Shown here piece after piece: positions 46,981-56,865 of a stretch of 64,000 nucleotides of DNA. The stretch spans positions 1 to 64,000 of the forward strand of contig NZ_JANJUE010000116.1 in the NCBI RefSeq assembly GCF_024710765.1, given 5' to 3'. Made by a program: the position numbers and the translations under genes. Below the pieces are notes generated by a model. The model saw only the letters and a program-made list of their open reading frames with translations. It ran no database searches and was not told where the DNA came from. Source of the DNA: Pseudoxanthomonas sp. (GTDB lineage Bacteria; Pseudomonadota; Gammaproteobacteria; Xanthomonadales; Xanthomonadaceae). The number at the start of each line of letters is the position of its first letter. Position 1 is the first letter of the stretch.

Positions 46981-49653
46981 TCAGGGTGCCGGCACGGACA
47001 TCGCGTCGGCGAGGGATTGCAGGGTCAGCGACTTGCGCAACGCCGCGGCGTCGGCCTTCGAGGACACGCGCAGGCGGATGGCTTCGCCGGGCAACAGGTC
47101 CAGCGCATTGTCGGAAACCGTCGCGTCCAGGTCGCCGAAGTCCAGCCACAACGCACGCACGAACACCGGCGAACGCAGGGTCAGGCGATAACCATCGCCG
47201 TCGACGGCCAGATCGGTCTCGATGCGCGGTACCGGCAGGCGCAACTGTTTCGGCGCGGTGAAGTAGACCAGCCCACGCGAGAGGGCCTCGCCGGAACGCA
47301 CCAGATCGAACACCGCCAGCGTGCGCGCCGGATCCGCGCCCTCCAGCAGTTCGGCATCGGTGAACTCGCCGGCCGGCGTGGCCGCCAACGCCGCGAGTGT
47401 GGCCGGCTGGCGACGCTCCTTCAGTACGCGGCCATTGAAATCCATCACCCGCAGGCGCCATTCGGCGTCCGTCGGCGTGGTCTGGTCGGACAGCAGCGAC
47501 AGCCGGGTCACGCCTTCCTTGCGCAGCGCGGCGATCGCCAGCGGGGCGAAAAAGCGGCGCGCGTGGAAATTCAGCGGCTTCCAGCGTCCGTAAAAGTCCA
47601 CGCTCGACCAGGACGCGCCCGGCCAGACATCGTTGAGCTGCCAGTACAGCGACCCCATCGTGTACGGCCGGGAGGCGCGGTGATGCAGCGCGGCCAGTTC
47701 GATGCCGTCGGCCTGCATCACCCGGCTCAGGTACACGAAACCGGCGAAGTCGCGCGGCTTGCCGTACTCGCGCTCGATGTAGAGCGACAACCGGGTATTG
47801 CCCTCGCCCGCCAGGAATTTCTGGTGCGCCTTGATCACCGGGCTGTCGACGGCCTGCTCTTCCGGCCGGGCGAAACTGGCGATGGTGCGCATGTCCGGCC
47901 ATGCCTGCAGGCCGAACTCGGACATGAAGCGCGGGGTTTCATCCAGATAGGCCTGCACCGGCTTGGAACCGGCCCACACGTCCCAGTAGTGCTTGTCGCC
48001 CTTGCGCGAATCGTTGGCCTTCTCGTCCAGGTCATTGCTGGGCGAACTGGACCAGTACGGCACGCCCAGTCCCTGTTCGCCCACCACCTGGCGCAGATCC
48101 TGGCCGAACAGCGCCACGTAGCCCTGCCAGACCTTGTCGGCGAATACCGGATCCGCGGCGACCAGTTGCTTGCGGTGGCCCCAGTCCTTCCACGCGGTCT
48201 CTTCCTCGTTGTTGCCGCACCACAGGACGATGCTGGGGTGATGGCGCAGGCGACGGATGTTGTCGCGCGCCTCGGCCACCACGTTGGCGCGGAACGCCGG
48301 ATCGTAGCCCGGCTGCATGCCGCCGCCGAACATGAAGTCCTGCCAGACCAGCAGGCCCAGCTCGTCGGCGATGTCGAAGAACACATCATCCTCGTAGTAG
48401 CCGCCGCCCCAGTTGCGCAGCATGTTCATGTTGGCATCGCGTGCGGCGGTCAGGGCGACGCGCAGGCGCTTCTCGTCGGCGCGTGGCGGGAAGGCGTCGA
48501 ACGGAATGACGTTCGCGCCCTTGGCGAACACCGGCACGCCGTTGATCACGAAGGCGAAGCCCTGGCCCTGCCCGTCCGCGTCGACGTCGCGCTTGAGCTC
48601 GACCGTGCGCAGGCCGGTGCGGCGCTCGCTGCTCGCCTGCCCCCCCTTGGCCTTCACGGTGGCGCGGAAGGTGTAGCACGCCTGCTCACCGTAGCCCACC
48701 GGCCACCAGCGGCGCGGCTTGGGCAGGCTCACGTCCACCGTGACCGGCTGCACGCCGGCGGTGAGCGCGGCCTTGCGGCGCAGTACATCGACCCGGCGGC
48801 CTTCCGGATCCAGCACTTCGATTTCCACCTCCGCCGGCGCCGCGCGCGCGGCGTCCACCTCCACCAGCACCGCCAGCCTCGCCTGGTTTTCGTCCAGCGC
48901 GTCGGTGCGCACGGCCAGATCGGTGATGCGCAGCGCGTCCCAGCTTTCCAGCCGGATGGGGCGCCAGATACCGGCGGTCACGTAGCGCGGCCCCCAGTCC
49001 CAGCCGAAGTGATAGCCGGGCTTGCGCGCGAAGTTGCCGACCATCGCGTCCTTCGGCTCGTCGCCGTAGGGCGAGGGATAGTTGCCGGCGATCTTGTGCG
49101 GCATCGCCTGCACCTTCGGCAGCAGCGTGCGGATGGGCGAACGGAACACCACCCGCAGTTCGTTGCCGCTGGCCTTCAGCCGGCCATCCACGCGCACGCG
49201 CCAGGTGCGATGGCTGTTGTCGGCCTTCAGCAGCGGCTGGCCATTGAGCTCGACCTCGGCGAACGTGTCCAGCCCTTCGAACACCAGTTCCGCGTGCGGA
49301 CGCGCCAGCGTGGCGGCGTCGACGTCGAAGCGGCCGAGGTATTCCCAGTCGGCCAGGCCGATCCACTGCAATCCCGCTTCTGGCGCGCCGACGTAGGGAT
49401 CGGGAATCACGCCGTTGGCGAACAGATCGGTGTGGACGGTGCCGGGCACACGGGCCTTCGCCCATGCACCGGCCTGCGGATGCGCGGTGGCCTGTCCATC
49501 GCCCGGCAGCAGGCGGAAACGCCAGTCGGCACTGACCGCCTGCGACGTTGCGGCCGGCTGCGCGGCGGCGGTGAAGGCCAGCAGCAGCCAGCCGAGGCAG
49601 AACGCCAGCCGCACCCAGGCGGGAACGATGGCGGCAATGCGGTGGACTCTCAT
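46981..49653 (-). CDS. GH2 beta-mannosidase
   Basis: An exported enzyme of 890 residues. It has a signal peptide (FCLGWLLLAFTAAAQP), a sugar-binding jelly roll (FEGLDTFAEVELNGQPLLKA), an immunoglobulin-like region, and a TIM barrel with the acid/base in IVLWCGNNEEETAW and the nucleophile in MSEFGLQAWPDMRT. It would release the beta-1,4-linked mannose of the N-glycan core (Man-beta-GlcNAc2). The ATG at 49653 gives the signal peptide; the upstream frame (to 49806) is not convincing. It sits 149 bp after GH20 and 24 bp before GH47 in the same operon. Confidence 0.94.
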   Translation of the reverse strand: MRVHRIAAIVPAWVRLAFCLGWLLLAFTAAAQPAATSQAVSADWRFRLLPGDGQATAHPQAGAWAKARVPGTVHTDLFANGVIPDPYVGAPEAGLQWIGLADWEYLGRFDVDAATLARPHAELVFEGLDTFAEVELNGQPLLKADNSHRTWRVRVDGRLKASGNELRVVFRSPIRTLLPKVQAMPHKIAGNYPSPYGDEPKDAMVGNFARKPGYHFGWDWGPRYVTAGIWRPIRLESWDALRITDLAVRTDALDENQARLAVLVEVDAARAAPAEVEIEVLDPEGRRVDVLRRKAALTAGVQPVTVDVSLPKPRRWWPVGYGEQACYTFRATVKAKGGQASSERRTGLRTVELKRDVDADGQGQGFAFVINGVPVFAKGANVIPFDAFPPRADEKRLRVALTAARDANMNMLRNWGGGYYEDDVFFDIADELGLLVWQDFMFGGGMQPGYDPAFRANVVAEARDNIRRLRHHPSIVLWCGNNEEETAWKDWGHRKQLVAADPVFADKVWQGYVALFGQDLRQVVGEQGLGVPYWSSSPSNDLDEKANDSRKGDKHYWDVWAGSKPVQAYLDETPRFMSEFGLQAWPDMRTIASFARPEEQAVDSPVIKAHQKFLAGEGNTRLSLYIEREYGKPRDFAGFVYLSRVMQADGIELAALHHRASRPYTMGSLYWQLNDVWPGASWSSVDFYGRWKPLNFHARRFFAPLAIAALRKEGVTRLSLLSDQTTPTDAEWRLRVMDFNGRVLKERRQPATLAALAATPAGEFTDAELLEGADPARTLAVFDLVRSGEALSRGLVYFTAPKQLRLPVPRIETDLAVDGDGYRLTLRSPVFVRALWLDFGDLDATVSDNALDLLPGEAIRLRVSSKADAAALRKSLTLQSLADAMSVPAP

Positions 49654-49802
49654 GATCTCGCTTCTCCTCGCGGCCGGCCCGGCTCCGTGTCGCGACGGAG
49701 CCCGCGTAGCCTGATCCTGCGCCGTTGCCGCCACGCGCACGCGACGACAACCCGTGTGTCCCTCCATGCCCCGGTTTACCGGAGCCGGCCGGACCTCATG
49801 CC

Positions 49803-52085
49803 TCAATGCCGCAGCTGCATCGCGTCCAGCGGTTCCAGCGGCGCCTCGCCCTTCGCCCAGCTAAGCCCGAGGCCGATGTCGCCGGAGCGCTGGTAGAAGT
49901 CCAGCCGCAGGCGGTGCCAGCCGCGGCGCAGCGGCACGCTACCCTCGACCGGCTGATCGTAGGTCTCGTTGCGCACCACCGCCTCATCGTCGATGTACAG
50001 CGCCGAAGCATCGTCGGCCTGCGCGCGGAATCGGTACAGGCCATCCTCCGGAACGTGCAGCCAGCCCTCGAACCGCAATCCGAAGTGCTCGTGACGCCCG
50101 TAGCCGCGCCAGTCGAACGACGTCGCGCTGCCGCTGCGGACCGGCGGAGTGGCTTCCATTTCCGCGAAGCGATCGAAGGTGCCTTCGTAGTAGCGGTACG
50201 AGACGCCAGGTTCGCGGGCGCCGGTCGGCTCGGCTTGCGCCGGCTGGTAGCGGCGGTTGCGCAGGGTGGCCCGATGGATGCCGCTCTCGCGCCCATCGGC
50301 GGTGATGGTCAGCGTGCGTACCGTGACCGCGCCATCAGCCGGCACGGTGACGTTGACCGGTCCGGTCGCCTGCGGCGAGGCGTTGGTCGGGACGCTGCCA
50401 TCTAGCGTGTAGTGGATACGGCTGCCGGGCACGCGCGGGCGCAGATCCAGCGTGTACCGATCCTGCTCCACCGCCATGTCGTCGCGCAGGCCCCACGGCG
50501 CCGGGATGCGGAAGCCGACGCCGGCGCTCGCCAGGCGCGGGTACTGGCCGGACAGGCGCCGATCGAAGGCCTCGAATTGCCGCAGCGCCTGCGGCGTCCA
50601 CGCGATCTCGGCCAGCGCCAGCAGGCGCGGGAATACCATGTACTCGAGCACTTCCTCGCGCGGAATGCGCTCGGTCCACACATTGGCCTGCACGCCGAGG
50701 ATGTGGTGGCGCTTGTCCGCCTCCAGTTCCACCGGCACCGGGTCATAGGCGTAGACCGTCTCGATGGGCAGCTCGCCGCCTTTCTGCCACAGCTCGCCGT
50801 CCTTGGGGCCCTGGCCATAGTCGAAGTAGCAGCAGCGGGTCGGCGTCATGATCACGTCGTTGCCGTGGCGCGCGGCGGCAATCCCGCCGGCCTCGCCGCG
50901 CCAGGACATCACGGTGGCGTCCGGCGCCAGCCCGCCTTCGAGGATTTCGTCCCAGCCGATCAGGCGCTTGCCGCGCGAATGCAGGAACCGTTCCATCCGG
51001 CGGATGAACCAGCTCTGCAGCTCATGCTCGTCCTTCAGTCCTTCGCGGCGGATGACCTCCTGCGCCACGGCGCTCTGCTGCCAGCGCGTCTTCGGCGCCT
51101 CGTCGCCGCCGATGTGGACATACGGCGCCGGGAACAGCGGAATGACTTCGTCCAGCACGTTCTCCAGGAACGTGAAGGTCGGCTCGGTCGGGCAGAAGAT
51201 GTCGTCGAACACGCCCCAGGTGGTGCCGGTCTCGAACGGACCCGGCGTGCAGCCCAGTTCCGGATACGCGGCGAGCGCCGCCAGCGCGTGGCCGGGCATC
51301 TCGATCTCCGGAATCACCGTGATGTGCAGCTTCGCCGCGTAGGCGACCACCTCGCGCACCTCGTCCTGGGTGTAGAAGCCGCCGTAGGGCTTGCCGTCGC
51401 CGTCGGTCTCCTTGCGCTGTCCACCCACTTCGGTCAGGCGCGGATAGCGCTTGATCTCGATCCGCCAGCCCTGATCGTCGGTGAGGTGCCAGTGGAAGCG
51501 GTTGAGCTTGTAGTGCGCCATCCGGTCCAGCATCTGCTTGATGAGGGTAACCGGAAACTGGTGGCGGGCCACGTCCAGATGCATGCCGCGATAGGCGAAA
51601 CGCGGCGTGTCGTCGATGCGCTGCGCTTGCAGTTCAAGCCGCGGCGCGCGTTCGATGGGCAGCAATTGCATCAGTGTCTGCAGGCCATAGAACTGGCCGG
51701 CGGCGTCGCCGCGCAGGGTGATGCCGTGCGGCTGCACGTGCAGTTGGTAGGCCTCGGTTGCCGCATCCTTGCCGGCGGCCGCCAGCCGGATCACGTCGGC
51801 GGTCTTCGCCGACGCGTTGGCGCAATCCCGCAGCGCCCAGCCCTGCCGCTCGCGCAGCCAGGCATTGAGCAGGTCGGCATTGGCCTGCGAATCCTTGCCT
51901 TCCGCGCACAACCGCGTGGCCGGCGACAGGACGAACGTGCCGGTTTCCGGCTTCACCGATGCCGGTAGCGGCACCAGCGAAGGCGCCGATGCCTGTGCGT
52001 TCGCAAAGCCCGATGCCAGCAGCAACAGTGCCGTCGCCAACCAACCTTGCATCGATCCAAAATTTGCTGCGTGTATTCCGTGCAA
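49803..52085 (-). CDS. GH20 beta-N-acetylhexosaminidase with C-terminal PA14-like domain
   Basis: A 760-residue exported hexosaminidase. It has a signal peptide (LATALLLLASGFANAQ), a GH20b domain, a catalytic barrel with the Asp-Glu pair in HIGGDEAPKTRW (about residues 323-334), and a C-terminal PA14-like segment (EGWLHVPEDGLYRFRAQADD). It would release terminal GlcNAc. The start is decided by the ribosome site: AGGAGGG is seven bases before the TTG at 52085, while the ATG at 52052 is 40 bases from it. It lies 35 bp after the epimerase gene. A near-palindrome (52048-52059) just inside the gene may be a LacI operator. Confidence 0.93.
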   Translation of the reverse strand: MHGIHAANFGSMQGWLATALLLLASGFANAQASAPSLVPLPASVKPETGTFVLSPATRLCAEGKDSQANADLLNAWLRERQGWALRDCANASAKTADVIRLAAAGKDAATEAYQLHVQPHGITLRGDAAGQFYGLQTLMQLLPIERAPRLELQAQRIDDTPRFAYRGMHLDVARHQFPVTLIKQMLDRMAHYKLNRFHWHLTDDQGWRIEIKRYPRLTEVGGQRKETDGDGKPYGGFYTQDEVREVVAYAAKLHITVIPEIEMPGHALAALAAYPELGCTPGPFETGTTWGVFDDIFCPTEPTFTFLENVLDEVIPLFPAPYVHIGGDEAPKTRWQQSAVAQEVIRREGLKDEHELQSWFIRRMERFLHSRGKRLIGWDEILEGGLAPDATVMSWRGEAGGIAAARHGNDVIMTPTRCCYFDYGQGPKDGELWQKGGELPIETVYAYDPVPVELEADKRHHILGVQANVWTERIPREEVLEYMVFPRLLALAEIAWTPQALRQFEAFDRRLSGQYPRLASAGVGFRIPAPWGLRDDMAVEQDRYTLDLRPRVPGSRIHYTLDGSVPTNASPQATGPVNVTVPADGAVTVRTLTITADGRESGIHRATLRNRRYQPAQAEPTGAREPGVSYRYYEGTFDRFAEMEATPPVRSGSATSFDWRGYGRHEHFGLRFEGWLHVPEDGLYRFRAQADDASALYIDDEAVVRNETYDQPVEGSVPLRRGWHRLRLDFYQRSGDIGLGLSWAKGEAPLEPLDAMQLRH
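52048..52059. promoter_or_regulatory. Possible LacI-type operator at the start of the GH20 gene
   Basis: TGCATCGATCCA differs by one base from the perfect palindrome TGGATCGATCCA in front of the TonB receptor gene (62580-62591). It lies within the first codons of GH20, so it could be coincidental. Confidence 0.3.
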
Positions 52086-52120
52086 AGCCCTTCCCTCCTC
52101 GCTCGGTGTGGTGCCCCGGC

Positions 52121-53320
52121 TCAGCCGCGCGGGCGCACCACGTTCAGTACCTCATGACAGGCACCCATGGTGTGGTAGTCCGTCTTGCCGGCCGGACTCT
52201 TCTCGTCGCTGTACTTGCGATTGTCCGCGTCCAGGATGCGGTACCACGCGCCATGGCGGTGATCGACGAAGTGTTTCCACGAGTAGTCCCACAGGCGGTC
52301 GTACCACTGCCAGTAGGACGCGTCACCGGTGCCCTGCGCCAACAGCGCGGCCGCGGCCAGCGATTCGGCCTGAACCCAGAAATACTTGTCGTCATCGCAT
52401 ACCGTGCCGTCAGGCGCGAAGCCGTAATACAGGCCGCCGCGCGCGTCATCCCAGGATCGCGCCACGGCCACGTCGAACAGGTGGCGCGCGGTCGGCACCA
52501 GCCAGTCGGCGTCCACGTGTCGGTCCAGGATCATCAGCAGCTTGGCCCACTCGGTCTGGTGACCGGGCTGGAATCCCCACGGGCGGAACAGGTGCTTGGG
52601 ATTGTCGCGGTTGTAGTCCCAGTCGATGTTCCACTGCGTGTCGTAGTGTTCCCACACCAGCCCGTCGGCCTTGGCGGCCTGGCGGCGGGTCATGTGATCG
52701 GCCAGTTGCAGGGCGCGATCGACATAGCGCCGCTCGCCCGTGGCCTCGAACGCCGCCAGCATCGCCTCGCACATGTGCATGTTGGCGTTCTGGCCGCGAT
52801 AACCGGTGAAATTCCACTGCGCGTCTGCCTCGTCCTTGTACAGGCCGTACTCCGGCTCCCAGAAGCGCTGTTCCAGCAGGTTCCAGGTTTCATCCATCCA
52901 GCCGCGCGCTTCCTCGACACCCGCTTTGACACCGCAGGAGTACGCCAGCAGCACGAAAGCCACGCCGTAGCAGTGGTTCATGTCGTCCTCGACCACGCCA
53001 TCGCGCAGCGTCCACGCATACCCGCCGGTGGCCGGGTTGCGGTGCACCTCGCGCAGGTAGCGCAGGCCGTGCTTCACCGCATCCAGGTATTCCGGATTGC
53101 CAAACTCGCGGAACGCCATCGCGTAGTTGAAGACGAAGCGCGTGCTGCTGACCAGGTGGCGATGGCCGGCGTCATAGACGCTGCCGTCGTCGCGGAAATA
53201 GTGGAAGAACCCGCCGGCCGGATCGATGGCGCGCGGATGGTAGAAGGCCATGGTCTGCGCGATGTGTTCGCGCAGGAACGCGGGCGACCGGAAGTCCGGC
53301 GCGATGTCAGGCGTGCTCAT
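52121..53320 (-). CDS. AGE-family sugar isomerase/epimerase, probably mannose isomerase
   Basis: A 399-residue (alpha/alpha)6-barrel protein of the N-acylglucosamine 2-epimerase/mannose isomerase family. Signatures are GGFFHYFRDDGSVYDAGHRH, STRFVFNYAMAFREFG, FQPGHQTEWAKLLMILDRH and a final TDYHTMGACHEV, with the catalytic histidines within these segments. No signal peptide is seen, so it is cytoplasmic. In the context of a fructokinase and mannosidases, conversion of mannose to fructose is the likely reaction. It overlaps the fructokinase gene by 14 bases. Confidence 0.9.
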   Translation of the reverse strand: MSTPDIAPDFRSPAFLREHIAQTMAFYHPRAIDPAGGFFHYFRDDGSVYDAGHRHLVSSTRFVFNYAMAFREFGNPEYLDAVKHGLRYLREVHRNPATGGYAWTLRDGVVEDDMNHCYGVAFVLLAYSCGVKAGVEEARGWMDETWNLLEQRFWEPEYGLYKDEADAQWNFTGYRGQNANMHMCEAMLAAFEATGERRYVDRALQLADHMTRRQAAKADGLVWEHYDTQWNIDWDYNRDNPKHLFRPWGFQPGHQTEWAKLLMILDRHVDADWLVPTARHLFDVAVARSWDDARGGLYYGFAPDGTVCDDDKYFWVQAESLAAAALLAQGTGDASYWQWYDRLWDYSWKHFVDHRHGAWYRILDADNRKYSDEKSPAGKTDYHTMGACHEVLNVVRPRG

Positions 53321-54308
53321 GTTGGTCCTGCAGCAGTTGTTGGACTTCGGCCAGGGTGGGCATGGCGGCGAAGGCGCCCTTGCGGGTCACCGCCAGCGCG
53401 CCGACCGCGGCGCCGAAACGGAGGGTGTCCTCGATGGCCGCGCGATCGCGGCAGAACGCGGCGAAGCCCGCACCATCCCCGCCCCGTTCGCCCAGCCGGA
53501 ACAGCAGGCCGCCGACGAAGGCGTCGCCCGCCGCGGTGGTGTCGCGGGTTTCCACCCGGAAACTGGTCACCTGTCCGGATGCCTCGCGGGTGAACCAGCG
53601 GATTGGCGCGGCGCCGTCGGTGATGATCAGCAACTGCGCCTGGCCTTCGAACAGGCGCTCGCGCACCCGGGCCTCGCCATCGGCGCCGCCGCCGAACGGC
53701 CGCGCCAGATAGTCGAGCTCCTCCTGCGACAGCTTCACCAGATCGGCATTGACCAGCGCCTCCCACAGGCGCGGCGCCGGGTCCACGTTGGCCGGCCACA
53801 GCGCGGGACGCAGGTTCAGATCCAGGCTGACCACCGCGCCGGCGGCGCGTGCGCGCAACATGCCGTTGAAGGTGGTCTCGGCGATGGTCGGCTCGGTCAG
53901 GCTGTTGGAACAGACATGGAAACTGCCGGTGCCATGGAAGCAGTTCGGCTGGAAATGCTCGGTGCGGAACAGCAGGTCCGCCGCCGGCGGACGGTAGAAA
54001 CTGAAGCTGCGCTCGCCGGTCGCGTCCAGGGCGACGAAGGCCAGCGCGGTCTTGGCTTCTCCGGTGCGCACGATGCAATCGGTGGCCACGCCGGCCGATT
54101 CCAGGCTCTCGCGCAGGAAGTCGCCGAACATGTCTTCACCCAGCATGCCGGCGAAATGGGTGTCCGCGCCCAGCCGTGCCGCGGCCACCGCCACGTTGGC
54201 CGGCGCGCCGCCGGCGTATTGCAGGAACGCGCGCGGAGTGTCCGGCGTGGCCGGAGGCTGCGCGAGTAGATCGATCAAAACCTCGCCGAAACAGACGATC
54301 TTCGACAT
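53307..54308 (-). CDS. PfkB-family fructokinase
   Basis: A 333-residue ribokinase-family sugar kinase. It starts MSKIVCFGEVLIDLLAQPP and has the PfkB substrate motif GGAPANVAVAAARLG and the second signature DTTAAGDAFVGGLLF with its catalytic aspartate. The best fit is fructokinase, phosphorylating the fructose made by the AGE-family isomerase to fructose-6-phosphate. The ATG at 54308 is seven bases after the transporter gene. The upstream frame to 54467 is a shadow of the transporter. Confidence 0.92.
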   Translation of the reverse strand: MSKIVCFGEVLIDLLAQPPATPDTPRAFLQYAGGAPANVAVAAARLGADTHFAGMLGEDMFGDFLRESLESAGVATDCIVRTGEAKTALAFVALDATGERSFSFYRPPAADLLFRTEHFQPNCFHGTGSFHVCSNSLTEPTIAETTFNGMLRARAAGAVVSLDLNLRPALWPANVDPAPRLWEALVNADLVKLSQEELDYLARPFGGGADGEARVRERLFEGQAQLLIITDGAAPIRWFTREASGQVTSFRVETRDTTAAGDAFVGGLLFRLGERGGDGAGFAAFCRDRAAIEDTLRFGAAVGALAVTRKGAFAAMPTLAEVQQLLQDQHEHA

Positions 54309-54315
54309 TTTGGCC

Positions 54316-55623
54316 TTACGCTCCCTTGGCCGCCGAGGCGTCCGGGCGCGAACCCGAGAGGCCATAGAAGATGATGTAGCCGTAGCAGAGCAGCGGCAGG
54401 ATGAAGGAGTGATGCAGACCGATGCGATCGGCCAGCATGCCCTGCAGCAGTGGAATGACCGCACCACCGACGATGGCCATGATCAGCAGGCTGGACGCCT
54501 TGTTGGTCAATGGACCAAGACGCTCGATGCTCAGCGCGAAAATGGTCGGGAACATGATCGAATTGAACAGGCCGACGCCGATCAGGCTGTAAACCGCCAC
54601 CATGCCGGTATTGCTCATGGTGATCGCCAGCAGCACGATGTTTCCGGCCGCAAAGGCCGCCAACAGCTTGCGCGGCGAGAGCCTCACCATCATCGCCGAA
54701 CCGGCAAAGCGTCCAACCATCGCCAGGAACCAGTAGGCCATCAGGTATTTGGACGCCTTTTCCTCGGTAATGGCGGCGATTTCCGGCAGCGAGAAATAGT
54801 TGACCATCAGGCTGCCGATGGCGACTTCCGCACCGACGTAGAAGAAGATGCCCAGCACGCCAAAAAACACGTGGCGATGGCTGAGCGCCTCGCGCAACGT
54901 ATGCTTGCCGTGATCGGCCTGCTCGGTAGTTTCAGTCAGCGCGGGCAGACGGAACAGGAACACGAACACCGCCAGCAGGAACAGGGCGATACCCAGGCCC
55001 AGGTAAGGGCCTTGCACCGCCTGAGCTTCCTGCACGCGATAGGCAATCTGCTCGGCCTCCGGCATCGCGGCAATCTGCTCCGCGCTCTTGATGGTTCCGG
55101 ACAGGATCAGCACGCCGCCGAAATACGGCGCCAGCGTGGTACCCAGCGAGTTCAACGCCTGCGCCAGGGTCAGTCGGCTGGAGCTGGTCTGCTCAGGTCC
55201 CAGCAGCGCGACATAGGGATTGGCCGCCACCTGCAGCACGGTGATGCCCGTGGCCAGCACGAACAGCGCGCCGAGGAAGGCCTCGTAGATGCGCAGTTCG
55301 GCCGCCGGCCAGAAGCCCAGCGCGCCGATCCCGGCGATCACCAGGCCCGCCACGATGCCCTTCTTGTAACCCAGGTGCGCGACCAGTCGACCCGCCGGCA
55401 GCGACATCAGGAAGTACGCGCCGAAGAAGGTGAACTGCACGAGCATCGCGCGCGCGTAGTTCAGCTCGAACACCGCCTTCAGGTGCGGGATCAGGATGTC
55501 GTTGAGGCAGGTCAGGAAGCCCCACATGAAGAAGATCGTGGTGACCACGGACAGGGCCACGCGGGTGTTGACCACGGGGGCGCCGGCGGAGGTCCGGGGC
55601 TGGGGTGTCGGAGCAAAGGCCAT
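54316..55623 (-). CDS. FHS-family sugar:H+ symporter (FucP/GluP type)
   Basis: A 435-residue MFS transporter with 12 predicted helices. The N-terminal helix contains FFMWGFLTCLNDILIPHLK, the FHS-family signature, followed by FFGAYFLMSLPAGRLV and VLQVAANPYVALLGP. FHS proteins carry fucose, glucose, galactose or mannose across the inner membrane. Here mannose (or other N-glycan sugars) is the probable substrate. It lies 47 bp after the LacI-type regulator and 7 bp before the fructokinase gene. Confidence 0.93.
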   Translation of the reverse strand: MAFAPTPQPRTSAGAPVVNTRVALSVVTTIFFMWGFLTCLNDILIPHLKAVFELNYARAMLVQFTFFGAYFLMSLPAGRLVAHLGYKKGIVAGLVIAGIGALGFWPAAELRIYEAFLGALFVLATGITVLQVAANPYVALLGPEQTSSSRLTLAQALNSLGTTLAPYFGGVLILSGTIKSAEQIAAMPEAEQIAYRVQEAQAVQGPYLGLGIALFLLAVFVFLFRLPALTETTEQADHGKHTLREALSHRHVFFGVLGIFFYVGAEVAIGSLMVNYFSLPEIAAITEEKASKYLMAYWFLAMVGRFAGSAMMVRLSPRKLLAAFAAGNIVLLAITMSNTGMVAVYSLIGVGLFNSIMFPTIFALSIERLGPLTNKASSLLIMAIVGGAVIPLLQGMLADRIGLHHSFILPLLCYGYIIFYGLSGSRPDASAAKGA

Positions 55624-55670
55624 GCGGGGCTCGCCTCAGGATGCGGTTGGTGCGGAATAGGAAGAAGACA

Positions 55671-56750
55671 TCAGGGGCGCGGCGCCCCGCTGCTTTCGCG
55701 GATGCGCAGCTCCACCGACGCGGTGGTACGTTGCGGCGGCGCCTCGGGTTCGCCGAGACGGCGCAGCAGCAGCTCGGCGGCCTGCCTGCCGCGCTCGCGC
55801 GGATTCACCGCCAGCGTGGTCAGCGGCGGCGTGGTCACCGCGGCCTCGGAGATATCGTCGAAACCGGTGATCGCGAAATCGCGTCCCGGATGGATGCCGC
55901 GCGAGGCCAGGCCGAGCATCAGGCCCAGCGCGACGGTGTCGTTGTAGCAGACCGCCGCGGTCGGGGCCGGTTCGCGGGCGAACAGCTCGCCGGTCCGCGA
56001 CGCCGCTTCCAGGCGGTTCGGCGCGGACTCGATCATGCGATCGTCCTCCACCTTCAGCCCGGCCTCCTCCAGCGCCTGCGCGTAACCGGCGCGGCGCTGG
56101 CGGCACGAGGACGAATCGGCGTGGCCGCCGAAGAAGGCGATGCGCCGGTGGCCGAGATCGATCAGGTGACGGGTCGCCATGTAGGCGCCTCGCTGGTTGT
56201 CCAGCGCCAGGAAATCCCAGTCCGCGCCGTCCAGCTCGCGGTTGAACAGCAGCACGTTGCCGTGCGCGCCGAGCACCTGCCGCAGCTGCGCGCTGTCGCT
56301 GCCCTCGGCCGGCGACAGGATCAGCCCGGCGGGCATGTGTTCCATCAACGTGGAAAGCACCGCCTGCTGGCGTTCGGGCGATTCGGCCGTACTGCCCAGC
56401 AGGGTCACGTAGCCGCGCGCACCCAGCGCCTCGTCCACCCCTGCCGCGAACTCGGCGAAGAACGGGTTGGAGAGATCGTTGATGACCAGTGCGACGCTGG
56501 ACGAGGTCTGCCGGCGCAGGTTGGCCGCGCCGCGGTTGTAGACGTACCGCTGGCGGCGCAGTTCGGCTTCGACCCGCGCGCGGGTATCGGCGTGCACCAG
56601 CGGACTGCCGCGCAGGACCAGCGATACGGTCGCGCGCGAAACCCCGATCGCATTGGCAATGTCGGTGACCGTGACCGCCCGGCGGCCGGCGGCCTTGCGG
56701 CCGGTCCCTGCACGGGCGCCCTTCCCTGTCGCGGTGGCTTTGTCTTTCAT
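55671..56750 (-). CDS. LacI-family transcription regulator of the N-glycan/mannose locus
   Basis: A 359-residue regulator. A basic N-terminal extension precedes the LacI helix-turn-helix (VTVTDIANAIGVSRATVSLV) and hinge helix (YNRGAANLRRQ). A periplasmic-binding-protein-like domain follows, with VALVINDLSNPFFAEFAAGV and AITGFDDISEAAVTTPP. It lies between the GH92 gene and the transporter gene, so it probably responds to mannose or an N-glycan-derived sugar. Its operator is likely the palindrome with a central CG in front of the TonB receptor gene (62580-62591). Confidence 0.93.
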   Translation of the reverse strand: MKDKATATGKGARAGTGRKAAGRRAVTVTDIANAIGVSRATVSLVLRGSPLVHADTRARVEAELRRQRYVYNRGAANLRRQTSSSVALVINDLSNPFFAEFAAGVDEALGARGYVTLLGSTAESPERQQAVLSTLMEHMPAGLILSPAEGSDSAQLRQVLGAHGNVLLFNRELDGADWDFLALDNQRGAYMATRHLIDLGHRRIAFFGGHADSSSCRQRRAGYAQALEEAGLKVEDDRMIESAPNRLEAASRTGELFAREPAPTAAVCYNDTVALGLMLGLASRGIHPGRDFAITGFDDISEAAVTTPPLTTLAVNPRERGRQAAELLLRRLGEPEAPPQRTTASVELRIRESSGAPRP

Positions 56751-56865
56751 CTGTTCGTAACGTCCCGGGAAGCCGCAAGCCTAAACGATCGCGCGGGGGA
56801 AAATGCCATGCCGGCCGCCGGACCGGTGGGAGAGAGAGCCGGCGCGGCGGCGGACATGGCGCAAC